Counted from the first letter of the stretch, positions 34,223 to 43,651 are shown. The stretch: DNA of 64,000 bases from JAWKWH01 sp040830725 (GCA_040830725.1 JBFOMG010000036.1:1-64000); one strand, 5' to 3'. Notes: a model not told the origin generated them from the sequence alone. A program made the numbers and translations.

Positions 34223-36379
34223 ATGATGAGGGGCTGGGAAAAAATCTTGGGTATCGGGTTCTTTGCAGCGGTTTTGGCCGGCTGCTCCAGCCTGGGCGGC
34301 ATCGATACCGTTTCCTGCGCTGGTTCCTCCTGGGATTGTGTGAAAAGCGAGCCCGCATTCGCCAGGCTGAACCACAACAACAATCCGCACGTGCCTGATC
34401 TTCCCGATCACCTGGCGCAGCAATATGACAAACGTCACCTTGCGCTTGTCGCCGCAGACCGCGCCCGGCGCATAGAAAAGGCGAATGGAATTGGGAAAAA
34501 TGGCGCCAGTGCAAACAGCGGACTTAACTACCGGGACCGAAAACGTTATCGCGAGATTGTAGGCAACGGCCAGGTCTCAGGTGGTCGCCATGCCTTGACT
34601 GCGCCTGCCGAAACGACCCGGCAAAAGCGGCAATATGACCGGCGATGGCGGGTTGCACGCCAGGTCATGTATTTGGGTGGAAATCCGGATGCGAACACGT
34701 CGAAGCGTTTTGCATTTTCCTCGCTTCAGGCTTCCACAGCGGAAGTCTCGTTTCGATCGGTTGCGGATTTTCCGCTTCGCGTCAGCGGCGTTTGTGATGG
34801 TGACGCCGAGCTTCGCAGCGGACGGTCTTCAACAACCATTGAACCCGGCGAAGCATTTTCATTCTCGCTCGCTGCCAAAAGCCGCAATCGCCTTGCACAA
34901 CGCCTGTCTCCGGGCAAGAAGACCGAAACCTGCACCCTGGATGTTTCGGGCCGCGGGTACAGGGACCGTGTGTTTCTTTCCCGCGATGACAACCACCACG
35001 GCATGGATGGCCGCTATGACATTTGCAAAACCCCGAATGTCGGCAATCTGCCGCCTCTGGAACAGGTGTTCTTCGCTGATCGTTGGTTGTCGCAAACCTG
35101 CGTGATGGGCCGGCAGAAGCCTGAATTTCTGGCCGATCCGCGCAAGGCTTTCAACGCCAAGGTGGAAATGCTGCTAGGCAGACCGCTGTCAGACGCGTTT
35201 TACGATTCCGGCGACCCAAAAGCGCCGATCGATTTCTCACGCGCGCCCGATCTCGATTTCATTTATGTTTCCTATCTGGACATCAAGGCCGACTTCACCG
35301 GAAAGGTGCTCGAACGGCTGCTGCGTCACCATGCGAAGAAGGGCACTCCCATCCGCATGCTGGTGACGGAAATTCTGGAACGCGGCAAGGATCGCGCGCT
35401 GCTGGAATCGATCGCCGCCGATCATCCCAATGTTCAGATCCAGGAATTCAGGTGGCTCCCGTCACGGGGATCAGCCTACAATGAGCGCGCATCCGGTCTG
35501 TACAAGACCCACCACATCAAATTATTGGCCACTATTTCGCGGCAACGCGGCGCAACACGCATGATCATCGGCGGCAGAAACCTGCATGACGGCTTTCTGT
35601 ACAAACAACCGCTCGATCTTTCCCGCTATCCGGACCTTCAAACCTACAAGGGCACCAACGGGCTGTCGCTGAACTACTACTCAAACTATGCCGATTTCGA
35701 CATCGCGATTTCCGATCCCCAAACCGTTCGCACCGTGGCTTCACATTTTTCAACGGTCTGGAACCGGGATTTCGAGACCAATGTCTCGCGCCCGTTTTCA
35801 ATTCAGACCAATGGTGGACGGAAGCGTTATGGTGCCCGCCATTTCATTTCCATTCCTTATGCAGACGGAAAAGCGCTTGAAAATTACTACGTTGAACTGA
35901 TCGACGCGGCTCAAAAGAGCATCGAAATCGTCAATCCCTACCTGAACCCGCCACCGGCAATCGAGGCAGCGTTCGAACGTGCAATTGCCCGCGGCGTTGA
36001 GATCGTCATCGTCGCACGCGTCAATCTGCGCGGCGATTTGGGCGGTCAGTTTCTCACCAAGCTGAACGAATTGTTTGTCGAGAAGTTCGCCGATCGCATC
36101 GAAATGTATGAATATCTTGAGGAGGACGTTGTCCTCCATTCCAAGCTGTTGATGATTGATGAAAAAATGTCGGTGGTTTCGTCTGCCAATTTCAATCACC
36201 GCTCGTTCATCCATGACAGCGAGAACGGCATGACCTTCTATGATCCGGCGGAATACCGTCGCTACAAACAGGTCTTCGAGACCTATAAAGCCGCCTCAAG
36301 ACGGCTGACCTCGGACGTTGAAGTGCCGGCCCACTACCGCTTGTTGCTGTCGTCCAAGATAGTGCTCGAAGCGCTCTAG
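34223..36379 (+). CDS. Phospholipase D-like (HKD) lipoprotein
   Basis: 718 residues with a lipoprotein signal (LAGCSSL). The N-terminal ~280 residues have no recognised motif. Two PLD half-sites follow: His431-x-Lys433 in THHIKLLA with a later GGRNLHDG, and His639-x-Lys641 in LHSKLLMIDEKMSVV followed by SSANFNHRS. It resembles cardiolipin-synthase/phospholipase D family enzymes acting on phosphodiester bonds of phospholipids. Operon partner of the PLA2-like lipoprotein upstream. Its 3' end overlaps the convergent enolase-superfamily gene by four bases. Confidence 0.83.
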   Translation: MMRGWEKILGIGFFAAVLAGCSSLGGIDTVSCAGSSWDCVKSEPAFARLNHNNNPHVPDLPDHLAQQYDKRHLALVAADRARRIEKANGIGKNGASANSGLNYRDRKRYREIVGNGQVSGGRHALTAPAETTRQKRQYDRRWRVARQVMYLGGNPDANTSKRFAFSSLQASTAEVSFRSVADFPLRVSGVCDGDAELRSGRSSTTIEPGEAFSFSLAAKSRNRLAQRLSPGKKTETCTLDVSGRGYRDRVFLSRDDNHHGMDGRYDICKTPNVGNLPPLEQVFFADRWLSQTCVMGRQKPEFLADPRKAFNAKVEMLLGRPLSDAFYDSGDPKAPIDFSRAPDLDFIYVSYLDIKADFTGKVLERLLRHHAKKGTPIRMLVTEILERGKDRALLESIAADHPNVQIQEFRWLPSRGSAYNERASGLYKTHHIKLLATISRQRGATRMIIGGRNLHDGFLYKQPLDLSRYPDLQTYKGTNGLSLNYYSNYADFDIAISDPQTVRTVASHFSTVWNRDFETNVSRPFSIQTNGGRKRYGARHFISIPYADGKALENYYVELIDAAQKSIEIVNPYLNPPPAIEAAFERAIARGVEIVIVARVNLRGDLGGQFLTKLNELFVEKFADRIEMYEYLEEDVVLHSKLLMIDEKMSVVSSANFNHRSFIHDSENGMTFYDPAEYRRYKQVFETYKAASRRLTSDVEVPAHYRLLLSSKIVLEAL

Positions 36380-37590
36380 GGCTTCACCACTTCCCGATCC
36401 ATCTCCAAATGCAATTCTTCGCCATCCCACGGATGCGCTTCACACACGGCCTCGTCCAGTTCCACGCCCAATCCGGGTTCGCTGGGTGGAATGACGTGAC
36501 CGTCCTGCCACTCAATTTTCTTCTTGAGCAGCTGCGCATGAAAACCATCCCACTCCTTGATCGATTCGAGGATCAGGAAGTTTGGCAGCGTCGCCGCAAG
36601 TTGTGCATTGGCGGCACCGACAATCGGCCCGCAATAGCAGTGCGGCGCGACCTGCACATGATGCGCTTCGGCATAGGCGGCAATTTTCTTGGTCTCCAAT
36701 ATGCCGCCTGAGCGGCCAAGGTCTGGCTGAAGGATGGCCGCCGCTTTGTTGTCGACCACGCGGGCGAACTCCGTCTTGGTCGTCAATCGCTCACCGGTCG
36801 CAACCGGGATGGACGTTTTGGCGGCAACTTCGGCCATCGCTTCCGGCATGTCGGGCGGCACCGGCTCCTCAAACCACAATGGATCGTAAGGCTCAATCGC
36901 CTTCGCCATGCGAACCGCACCGGCCGGCGTGAACTGCCCATGCGTGCCGAACAAAATGTCCGCATTGTTTCCGACCGCTTCGCGCACGGCTTTGACCATG
37001 CTCGCCGACATGTCGATATCTGCCAGGCGCGGCTGGTGGCCGTCAAAAATCGTGTAGGGGCCGGCGGGGTCGAACTTTACCGCGTTGAATCCTTGAGCGA
37101 CCGCTGCAACCGCGGCTTCGGCCGCCATGTCCGGATCGTTGTAGACGTTTTTTTCCTCGTCGGTCTCGCTCGGATAGACACTTCCCGTTTCCGGATAGAG
37201 ATAGGTGTAGGACCGGAGCGCCTCATGCACCCGGCCACCGATGAGCTTGTGGACCGGTTTGCCGGCCGCTTTGCCGATGATGTCCCAGCAGGCAATTTCC
37301 AGCGCCGAATAGCAGCCCATCATCGAGACATCGGGGCGCTGTGAAAAGCCCGACGAGTAACAAAGACGGAAGAATGTCTCGACATCGTGGGGATCGCGCC
37401 CGACAAGGTAACGCCCTGCGACATCCTCGATCATCTTCGCCGTGACGTGCGGGTCAAACGTTGCGTTGTAGGCTTCGCCGTATCCGGCAATTCCGTCATT
37501 TGTGGTGACCTTGACAAAGATGAAGTATCGCCCGCCGGTTTTTGGCGGCGGATTGCCGACAACCCATGTTTTGATGTCAGTAACGTGCAT
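36376..37590 (-). CDS. Enolase-superfamily sugar-acid dehydratase/cycloisomerase (MR/MLE type)
   Basis: 404 residues of the mandelate racemase/muconate lactonising group. Capping domain at the N-terminus, then the barrel with KFDPAGP (catalytic Lys-x-Asp strand), FEEPVPPD (metal ligand Glu), and ATGERL (third ligand). A HCYCGP segment carries the likely catalytic His near the end. Family members dehydrate or isomerise acid sugars such as galactonate or gluconate. There is no neighbouring pathway gene, so the substrate cannot be assigned. Confidence 0.8.
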   Translation of the reverse strand: MHVTDIKTWVVGNPPPKTGGRYFIFVKVTTNDGIAGYGEAYNATFDPHVTAKMIEDVAGRYLVGRDPHDVETFFRLCYSSGFSQRPDVSMMGCYSALEIACWDIIGKAAGKPVHKLIGGRVHEALRSYTYLYPETGSVYPSETDEEKNVYNDPDMAAEAAVAAVAQGFNAVKFDPAGPYTIFDGHQPRLADIDMSASMVKAVREAVGNNADILFGTHGQFTPAGAVRMAKAIEPYDPLWFEEPVPPDMPEAMAEVAAKTSIPVATGERLTTKTEFARVVDNKAAAILQPDLGRSGGILETKKIAAYAEAHHVQVAPHCYCGPIVGAANAQLAATLPNFLILESIKEWDGFHAQLLKKKIEWQDGHVIPPSEPGLGVELDEAVCEAHPWDGEELHLEMDREVVKP

Positions 37591-37632
37591 CCATTGCGCC
37601 TTGAATTTCGAATAACATTCCGCCGAAGCTCG

Positions 37633-37901
37633 AGGTCGTGGTGAGGATTTAACGATTGTCTGCGTTGGTGTTCAAAATCGTTTCTGAACAGAAGAAAAGC
37701 GCAAGTAAGTGTCCCTCACTTTCGAGCATTTTCGACGCAGTCAGAGGCGATTTTGGCCCAACCCTTAACGGGCCGCGTGAAAATGAGCCGCTTTGGCGTC
37801 GCTCGTTGTCGAATATGCTCGGCATGTCCTTCCTCCTCGCTCCTAAAACCGGCTCATTTTCGCCAGCGGCGCAGATAACCGTTAAATCCTCACCACGACC
37901 T
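37633..37901. repeat. Intergenic element with long nested inverted repeats
   Basis: This occupies most of the 375-base gap before the diguanylate cyclase gene. The ends (37633-37654 and 37880-37901) form a perfect 22-bp inverted repeat containing GTGGTGAGGATTTAACG, which continues imperfectly inward for about 12 bases. Two more arm pairs lie inside: GAAAATGAGCCG (37779) with its complement at 37850, and CGAGCATTTTCGAC (37723) with a near-complement at 37808. The inner pairs interleave rather than nest. No transposase or credible frame is present. It may be a MITE-like or structured-RNA element. Confidence 0.55.
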
Positions 37902-37965
37902 ACAACCTTAACCGCATATTTGCACTTCCTGATTTAGATCGAATCGGGATAATTTGGGTGGGACT

Positions 37966-39165
37966 ATGGGCGACAAGGGCTTTATGGCGCTGCTGAATCC
38001 GGCGATAGCGCTGCTTTTCTCGCTGACGTTCCTGGTTTTTTGGACCCGTCAGCGACACCGTCACTATATTTTGGCGTTTGCTGGTGCCTATTGCCTCTTA
38101 AGCCTTGGCTTTCTCAATTCCTACCTTGTTGACTTCTCCCAGCACGTCCAGCGCTCGATTGTATCCAACGGAAGCTATCTCGCTGGAACGCTGTTGATGG
38201 CATGGGGACTGTGCCACCGCGCCGGAGTGCAATATCCAAAAGCGATCCTCGGTGCGTTCACGGCAACGGGCGCTGCCGGCGCGTTGTGGTATGCGGCGGT
38301 GGAACCCAATATCGTCGGCAGACTGTATTCTGTGAACTTCGCAGTAGGCGCAATGTTCATCGCAACCGCCCTGAAGATTCGCCAATCGAAATCCACGGCC
38401 ATCGTCGACAGGCTGCTGTTTTGGGTTGTCATGCTGACCGGGGTGCAATTCTTCATCCGTACATCGGTTAGCCTGTATTTCGATGCCGGCATGACCGCCG
38501 CGACCTATCAGCAGTCATTTTACTGGGAAATTCTGGCGTTCTTTGTCTCGCTGTTCTCGTTGTTGATGGCGCTCAGCATCATTGCTGCCTGCGCTCACGA
38601 TATCATGCAGCAGGTCCATCAGAGCGCCGAGCGCGATCCGTTGACGGGACTGTTGAACCGCCTTGGCTTCGATCGCGCGATTGGACAAACATTGAACCCC
38701 TCAAAAACGGTACCTGCATCGCTGCTCATCATTGATGCCGACCATTTCAAGTCGGTCAATGACCAGCATGGCCATCCGGCAGGAGATGATGTTCTTCGTG
38801 AATTGGGCGGACTGGTTTCAGATGCGGCTTCCAGCAACTCTGTCTCGGCCCGCTTTGGCGGTGAGGAATTTTGCATTCTGCTGCCGAATGCCAATTTGGC
38901 CAGTGCAAGGCTTTTTGCCGAAAATCTCCGTACGATGGTTGAACGGCACAGATTTGATGCGCTGCCGGCAAGTCGAAAGGTCACCGTCAGCATAGGTGTT
39001 GCCGAACTGCAGGCAGGACAGAATTTCGACGAGCTTTATCGCGCGGCAGACCACGCGCTCTACCAGGCCAAGGATGCAGGACGAAACTGTGTTCGTGCCG
39101 CCGCTGCCTATTTCAAACCCGCATCGCCTGCGCTCAACACCATCCGGGTTGCCGAGAACCATTGA
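37966..39165 (+). CDS. Membrane-bound diguanylate cyclase
   Basis: 399 residues. The first ~220 form about six membrane helices with no known sensory motif. The C-terminal GGDEF domain (from about 235, RDPLTGLLNRLGFDRAI) has the active-site motif RFGGEEF, so synthesis of cyclic di-GMP is expected. The residues just before it (SSNSVSARFGG) contain no RxxD inhibition site, so product feedback of the usual kind may be missing. Start at ATG 37966 has a weak GGGTGGG upstream. Confidence 0.87.
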   Translation: MGDKGFMALLNPAIALLFSLTFLVFWTRQRHRHYILAFAGAYCLLSLGFLNSYLVDFSQHVQRSIVSNGSYLAGTLLMAWGLCHRAGVQYPKAILGAFTATGAAGALWYAAVEPNIVGRLYSVNFAVGAMFIATALKIRQSKSTAIVDRLLFWVVMLTGVQFFIRTSVSLYFDAGMTAATYQQSFYWEILAFFVSLFSLLMALSIIAACAHDIMQQVHQSAERDPLTGLLNRLGFDRAIGQTLNPSKTVPASLLIIDADHFKSVNDQHGHPAGDDVLRELGGLVSDAASSNSVSARFGGEEFCILLPNANLASARLFAENLRTMVERHRFDALPASRKVTVSIGVAELQAGQNFDELYRAADHALYQAKDAGRNCVRAAAAYFKPASPALNTIRVAENH

Positions 39166-39222
39166 CCGGTTCTCCAGTGCACTCTACCAGCACATCGCGA
39201 AGCAATTTTCTGGAGAGACAAA

Positions 39223-39612
39223 TTGTCCGATGACGAGCAGCCCGGTGGCGAATTGACACTGCGAACCCTGGCCATGCCGGCAGATGCAAACGCCGCCGGC
39301 GACATTTTCGGCGGCTGGGTCATGGCGCAGATGGATCTGGCTTGCGGCATCCGTTCTGCTGAACGTGCCGGTGGCCGCGTCGTTACCGCTGCCGTGCGTG
39401 AAATGTCGTTCGCCAAACCGATGAAGGTCGGCGACACGCTTTGTGTCTACACGGATATCACCTCGATAGGCCGCACTTCGCTGGTATTGAAGGTCGAGGC
39501 CTGGGGACAGCGCTATCTGACCGATATTCGCGAAAAGGTTACCGACGCCGAATTTGTCATGGTTGCGCTCGACAAATCGGGCAAACCGACACCCGTGCCA
39601 GCGGAGCGCTGA
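39223..39612 (+). CDS. Acyl-CoA thioesterase (hotdog fold, YciA-like)
   Basis: 129 residues. The pattern NAAGDIFGGWVMAQMDLACG with the following REMSFAKPMKVGDTLCVY is typical of YciA-type hotdog thioesterases that hydrolyse acyl-CoA. Translation most likely begins at a TTG codon: GGAG lies seven bases upstream and there is no earlier ATG in frame that avoids the upstream gene. Cytoplasmic. Confidence 0.85.
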   Translation: MSDDEQPGGELTLRTLAMPADANAAGDIFGGWVMAQMDLACGIRSAERAGGRVVTAAVREMSFAKPMKVGDTLCVYTDITSIGRTSLVLKVEAWGQRYLTDIREKVTDAEFVMVALDKSGKPTPVPAER

Positions 39613-39630
39613 CCACGCGGCCGTTTTTAG

Positions 39631-40419
39631 CTAACGGCAGGCCTTGTAGCCGTTGCGGCGCTCCATCAGATCGAAATGAAAATGATCCTTGTGCGCCCGG
39701 TCGTAACCGGGACCGAGCACAGTGGTAAAGTAGCTGCAAGCGTCGCCGCGGATTGAATTCAGCAGCCCGCGCTTTCTGAATGCAAAAAGTGCCGGCCGCC
39801 GCACGGCGATCTTCTTGCCGTTCTTCAGTGTGACATCCATGACATCGAGCGCATTGCCTTTGGCATGTTCGGACAGACGGCCGCCACGCCTGTTGCCAAT
39901 GGTGCGGCATGAATAGGACGAGCCCTGACGGATCTGGCGAACCCCGCTGAAATAACGCCGCTTGGATGACGGGTTCAGTTCGTTTTTCGTCCAGCGTGCA
40001 AACGCTTCGGTAAACTTGCAGTTCAGTGTGGCTGCCGGTGTCAATTCCACGCCGCGTGGCAACCCGGTCACTTCAATCGGATAATCAACGCGACACCCGC
40101 CTCCATCGTCGATTGCTGGCAGATCGCGGAACGTCACGCCAAGCTTGCGCAATCTGGCGCGGCATTGAAGCTCATCTTCCGGCATCAATCCTGGCTCAAC
40201 GCGTGTGAGCGAGGGAAATCCCGCCCGTTGAACAAGCTGGCTTCTGTCCGGATCGATTTTTGGGCGCACCGAAGCGGTGCCGGTGCCGACATCAATCGCA
40301 GGCCGCAACACACCGTCCGCGGTGCAGGCGGCAAGCAAAACCGTGCCCGCCATCAATAGGGCACCAAAGGTGAAGTTTTGTGTTCGCGCGAACGAACGCA
40401 AGACAATCTTGTCGCGCAT
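39631..40419 (-). CDS. Extensin-like family lipoprotein
   Basis: 262 residues with an N-terminal lipoprotein signal (LLAAC). The extensin-like C-terminal domain is evident from GCRVDYPIEVTGLPRG, SEHAKGNALDVMDV and AHKDHFHFDLMERRNGYKACR. The HxxGxAxD and HxHxD-like elements resemble zinc LAS/VanY-type peptidases, so a role in murein handling is possible but unproven. Common in Hyphomicrobiales. Confidence 0.83.
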   Translation of the reverse strand: MRDKIVLRSFARTQNFTFGALLMAGTVLLAACTADGVLRPAIDVGTGTASVRPKIDPDRSQLVQRAGFPSLTRVEPGLMPEDELQCRARLRKLGVTFRDLPAIDDGGGCRVDYPIEVTGLPRGVELTPAATLNCKFTEAFARWTKNELNPSSKRRYFSGVRQIRQGSSYSCRTIGNRRGGRLSEHAKGNALDVMDVTLKNGKKIAVRRPALFAFRKRGLLNSIRGDACSYFTTVLGPGYDRAHKDHFHFDLMERRNGYKACR

Positions 40420-40520
40420 TGACCCGTCCCGATGTCAGTGGGGAGCAATCCTAACTGCCAAATGTAAAGGAAAAATCAGCAGTGCGTTTACATGTTGGGC
40501 GGGAATGTGTCGCTGATCGC

Positions 40521-40946
40521 TCAGGCACCGATCGCTTCAAGTCCCTCTTCAAGCCAGTCGCCAAGCATTGGCATGCCAAGCAGGTAGTTGGCTGCACTCT
40601 TGTTGGCGTTCTGGCGCGCTTCAGCTAATGCTTCCGCCCATTCGCGGCCGGTAAAGTCTCCGCGGCCCACCCAGGCAAGGGCAACCAACTCGGTCGCTTC
40701 GTCGACATTCAAGTCTCCAATGAGCGCCCGCAATTCCTGTTCGGTCAGATTGCCCTCTTCTTCCTCAGCCAGCCCGTCGTGATGATGACCTTCCGTATTG
40801 GCTTCGGTCAGTTCAACTTCGTGCTCGTGCCCGTCGTCATAGTCGTCATTGACCGCCGCGCTGATTGCGCGTGCCTTGAGGATGAACAGCCGCACCGTTT
40901 CCGGATCGATTGTCAGTTCCCATTCTTTCTCCCTGAAAACGGCCAT
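40521..40946 (-). CDS. DUF3775 family protein
   Basis: 141 residues, acidic, with a histidine- and glutamate-rich middle (GHHHDGLAEEEEG) and the DUF3775 core ELRALIGDLNVDEATELVAL. Function unknown. ATG 40946 has GGAGG six bases upstream, better than the open extension to 40964. Stand-alone gene. Confidence 0.83.
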   Translation of the reverse strand: MAVFREKEWELTIDPETVRLFILKARAISAAVNDDYDDGHEHEVELTEANTEGHHHDGLAEEEEGNLTEQELRALIGDLNVDEATELVALAWVGRGDFTGREWAEALAEARQNANKSAANYLLGMPMLGDWLEEGLEAIGA

Positions 40947-41205
40947 GACCTGCCTCCACTCCAAACATTGCCTGATAATAGCTCAAAATCCGGTTTTCTG
41001 CCCACTGTTCTTTGCGCGAAGTCAAACGTTTGGTTTTTAACTCTCCGCATGCGCAAATGATGCAAACCGGACACGATCATGATAAAGTAGCACAATTATT
41101 TGAGCCAATTTGAACGCAGCTGAGGATAATTTTTTCGATCAGCGCGTTAGTTAAGCAAGGGACGAGAAAAACGCTGATTTACGGACCACAGGAGCTCCCC
41201 ATCTG

Positions 41206-41766
41206 ATGATACACAAATTCGCACTGGCTGCGGCCACCACACTCATTGCGATTCCGCTGGTCACCGCACCGGTGATTGCTGCTGGCGGCGGAAGCGACTC
41301 GCCTCCCCCGACCCCGGTGAAGAAATGCCCCAAGGGCGAAGTTCTGAAGAAGAACAAGAAAACCGGAAAGAAGGAATGCGTGGAGGCTGAGGCTGGAATT
41401 ACGACCGATGACGAGCTTTACGAAGCTGCCCGCGCATTGGCCTATGCCGAGCAGTACGATGAAGCTATTTTCCTGCTCGAGCTGGCTGCCGACCGTAATG
41501 ATCCGCGTATTCTCAATTACCTCGGCTTCTCGCACCGCAATGCCGGACGGCTCGAAGTTGGCATGGGCTATTATCAAGAGGCTCTTAAGCGGGATCCTGA
41601 CTATGTGCTTGCGCGCTCCTATATGGGCCAGGCACTGCTGCAGAATGGCGACAGGGTCGGGGCTACCGTCCAACTGGCGGAAATCGAGAAACGGGCAGGC
41701 AAAGACAACTGGCCATACAAATCGCTGGCCTCTGCGCTGTCGACAGGTGCAGTGTATCGGCACTAA
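41206..41766 (+). CDS. Periplasmic TPR-repeat protein
   Basis: 186 residues. Signal peptide to about AAG at 26, a lysine-rich linker with a Cys pair (KKCPKGEVLKKNKKTGKKEC), then two to three tetratricopeptide repeats (ARALAYAEQYDEAIFLLELA; YLGFSHRNAGRLEVGMGYYQ; RSYMGQALLQNGDRVGA). Probably a scaffold in the periplasm. The upstream gap of 259 bases holds nothing recognisable. A strong terminator follows. Confidence 0.8.
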   Translation: MIHKFALAAATTLIAIPLVTAPVIAAGGGSDSPPPTPVKKCPKGEVLKKNKKTGKKECVEAEAGITTDDELYEAARALAYAEQYDEAIFLLELAADRNDPRILNYLGFSHRNAGRLEVGMGYYQEALKRDPDYVLARSYMGQALLQNGDRVGATVQLAEIEKRAGKDNWPYKSLASALSTGAVYRH

Positions 41767-41790
41767 ATGATATCAATTAACAATAACAAG

Positions 41791-41819
41791 GCGGGCCGGT
41801 TCACCGGCCCGCTTTTTTT
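41791..41819 (+). terminator. Rho-independent terminator after the TPR gene
   Basis: Perfect ten-base GC-rich stem GCGGGCCGGT / ACCGGCCCGC followed by seven T residues, 24 bases after the stop codon. Confidence 0.92.
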
Positions 41820-41825
41820 GATTTC

Positions 41826-42983
41826 CTAGTTTGCGCGGCTGATACGGATGATCGCACCATCATCCTCGTCGGTCAAAAGCCACAGTGAACCATCGGGAGC
41901 GACATTGACGTCGCGAATACGCCCGAATTTTTTCGCAAACAGTCGTTCTTCACCGGTAATCTTGTTGTTCCCATCCCGGCTCAGGCGCGCCAACAGCCTG
42001 AATTTCAGGGCACCGACGAGAAAATCGCCCTTCCATTCGGGAAACATGTCACCGTCATAGACTGCCAGGCCCGACGGAGCGATGGACGGGTCCCAATACC
42101 ATGCCGGTTGTTCATAACCCGGCGCTTCGGTTCCCACACCGATTTTGAAGCCCGAATAATGCCTGCCATAGCTGATGACCGGCCAGCCATAGTTCTTGCC
42201 GGCTTCGGGCTGGTTCAGTTCGTCGCCGCCGCGCGCGCCGTGCTCCACAACCCAGACCGATTTGCTGACGGGGTCGAAGATCGCACCCTGCGCATTGCGG
42301 TGACCTTTCGACCACAGTTCAGGCAACACGCCGGATTTGCCGACAAACGGATTGTCCGCCGGAATGGAACCATCGGGGTTGATACGGATCACCGCCCCGG
42401 CGTGATCCTCAAAATCCTGGGCGCGATCCCGGTCGCCGCGATCGCCCGTTGTGATGAACAAGGTCCCGTCCGGATGAAACACCAGCCTGGAACCGAAATG
42501 GCGCCCGGACCTGGTCTTGCGCGCCATCGAAAAAATCACCTGCAGGCCTTCCAGTTTTGCCGTGTCACCGGAACGCACCAGCTTTGCACGTGCGACCGCC
42601 GTTCCGGTAGTCCCCCCGGCATGGTCGGAATAGGAGAAATAAACCATGCCGTTCGACGAAAAAACAGGATCCGCAGCAACATCGAGCAGTCCCGCCTGCC
42701 CGCCGACCGAAATCGTCGGCAGGCCGTCAACCTCAATCAATTGGCGGTCCTTGGTCACCACCAGGAGACGGCCGGACCGTTCGGTGACGAGGGCTGATCC
42801 GTCCGGCAGAAAATCCAAACCCCAAGGGTGATCAAGACCCGAAACCAGCGCTTCGCTTTCGACCGTGACCAAATCGGTCTTGATCCGCTCGGCACGCAGC
42901 TCATTGCCGGTTGCAACAAGCAGACCCAAGGCAATGACGCTTGCGGTCAGACAGTGGCTTTTCTGTCGCAATTTCCAGTTCAT
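41826..42983 (-). CDS. PQQ-dependent sugar dehydrogenase (YliI/aldose dehydrogenase type)
   Basis: 385 residues: signal peptide, then a six-bladed beta-propeller of the soluble glucose/aldose dehydrogenase family. Recognisable elements are DHPWGLDFLPDGSALVTER, GGQAGLLDVAADP, TTGDRGDRDRAQD and WSKGHRNAQGAIFD. Acts in the periplasm, oxidising aldoses with pyrroloquinoline quinone. Stand-alone gene; no PQQ synthesis gene in the window. Confidence 0.87.
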   Translation of the reverse strand: MNWKLRQKSHCLTASVIALGLLVATGNELRAERIKTDLVTVESEALVSGLDHPWGLDFLPDGSALVTERSGRLLVVTKDRQLIEVDGLPTISVGGQAGLLDVAADPVFSSNGMVYFSYSDHAGGTTGTAVARAKLVRSGDTAKLEGLQVIFSMARKTRSGRHFGSRLVFHPDGTLFITTGDRGDRDRAQDFEDHAGAVIRINPDGSIPADNPFVGKSGVLPELWSKGHRNAQGAIFDPVSKSVWVVEHGARGGDELNQPEAGKNYGWPVISYGRHYSGFKIGVGTEAPGYEQPAWYWDPSIAPSGLAVYDGDMFPEWKGDFLVGALKFRLLARLSRDGNNKITGEERLFAKKFGRIRDVNVAPDGSLWLLTDEDDGAIIRISRAN

Positions 42984-43053
42984 ACCAAACTTCCCTGAAT
43001 GACATTCGCGATCACAAGTGTATCCTTTTCATACGACATTTGCGGCGAATCGG

Positions 43054-43590
43054 ATGATTCTAGGCGAAAATGACAATTTAGCGGCACCGGCCGGCCACTC
43101 TTTCCGTGCATCGAAGGTTGCACTGTTTCTGCCGGTGGCCGTCATTGCTGCCGGCTATGGCCTGCTGCTTGTGTGGCTGTGGTCCACAGGTGAATTGGCA
43201 AGTGGCATCGCTCGCATGGCCGCCATTGTTTTGGCGTTCGGCCTTCCCCTGCTTATGGCCCACGCAGCACTGCGCTACGCGACAATTTACGTGCAGTTGC
43301 GCGACGGATTTGTCCAGGCAAGACCTGGTTTTCCACACAGGGGAACGCTCAACATTCCCTACGCCGATATCGAAGATACTGAAATAAAAAGGGGAATTTC
43401 CCGCTTGGCCGGCAGCTACGGTACGGTGGTGCTGCGGTTGAAAACCACCGAAAGGATTTCGATTTGCGATCTCCGCGATCCAGAAGTCATTTGCGGTGAA
43501 ATTTTGCAGCGCGTCAGTTCATTGTCCGGGCACCAAACCGGTGTGGATGCAGAACCAGCCAAAACCGCAATAGCGGCGCCAAATCGGTAG
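43054..43590 (+). CDS. Membrane protein with PH-like (bPH2) domain
   Basis: 178 residues with two membrane helices (VALFLPVAVIAAGYGLLLVWL; MAAIVLAFGLPLLMAHAAL) and a C-terminal beta domain (DGFVQARPGFPHRGTLNIPY) that resembles bacterial PH domains of the DUF304/bPH2 group. Function unknown. The frame opens at GTG 43018; ATG 43054 is chosen but neither has a clear ribosome-binding site. Confidence 0.6.
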   Translation: MILGENDNLAAPAGHSFRASKVALFLPVAVIAAGYGLLLVWLWSTGELASGIARMAAIVLAFGLPLLMAHAALRYATIYVQLRDGFVQARPGFPHRGTLNIPYADIEDTEIKRGISRLAGSYGTVVLRLKTTERISICDLRDPEVICGEILQRVSSLSGHQTGVDAEPAKTAIAAPNR

Positions 43591-43651
43591 AAAACATGAT
43601 TTTTCTGGCAAATAGGTCAGTTTTGCTGCTATATTCCGGCCGAATTTGATG

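Noticed and set aside
37656..37937. 93-codon frame in the inverted-repeat element
   Set aside because: It runs through both inverted arms, has no ribosome-binding site and no domain; it is a by-product of the repeat.
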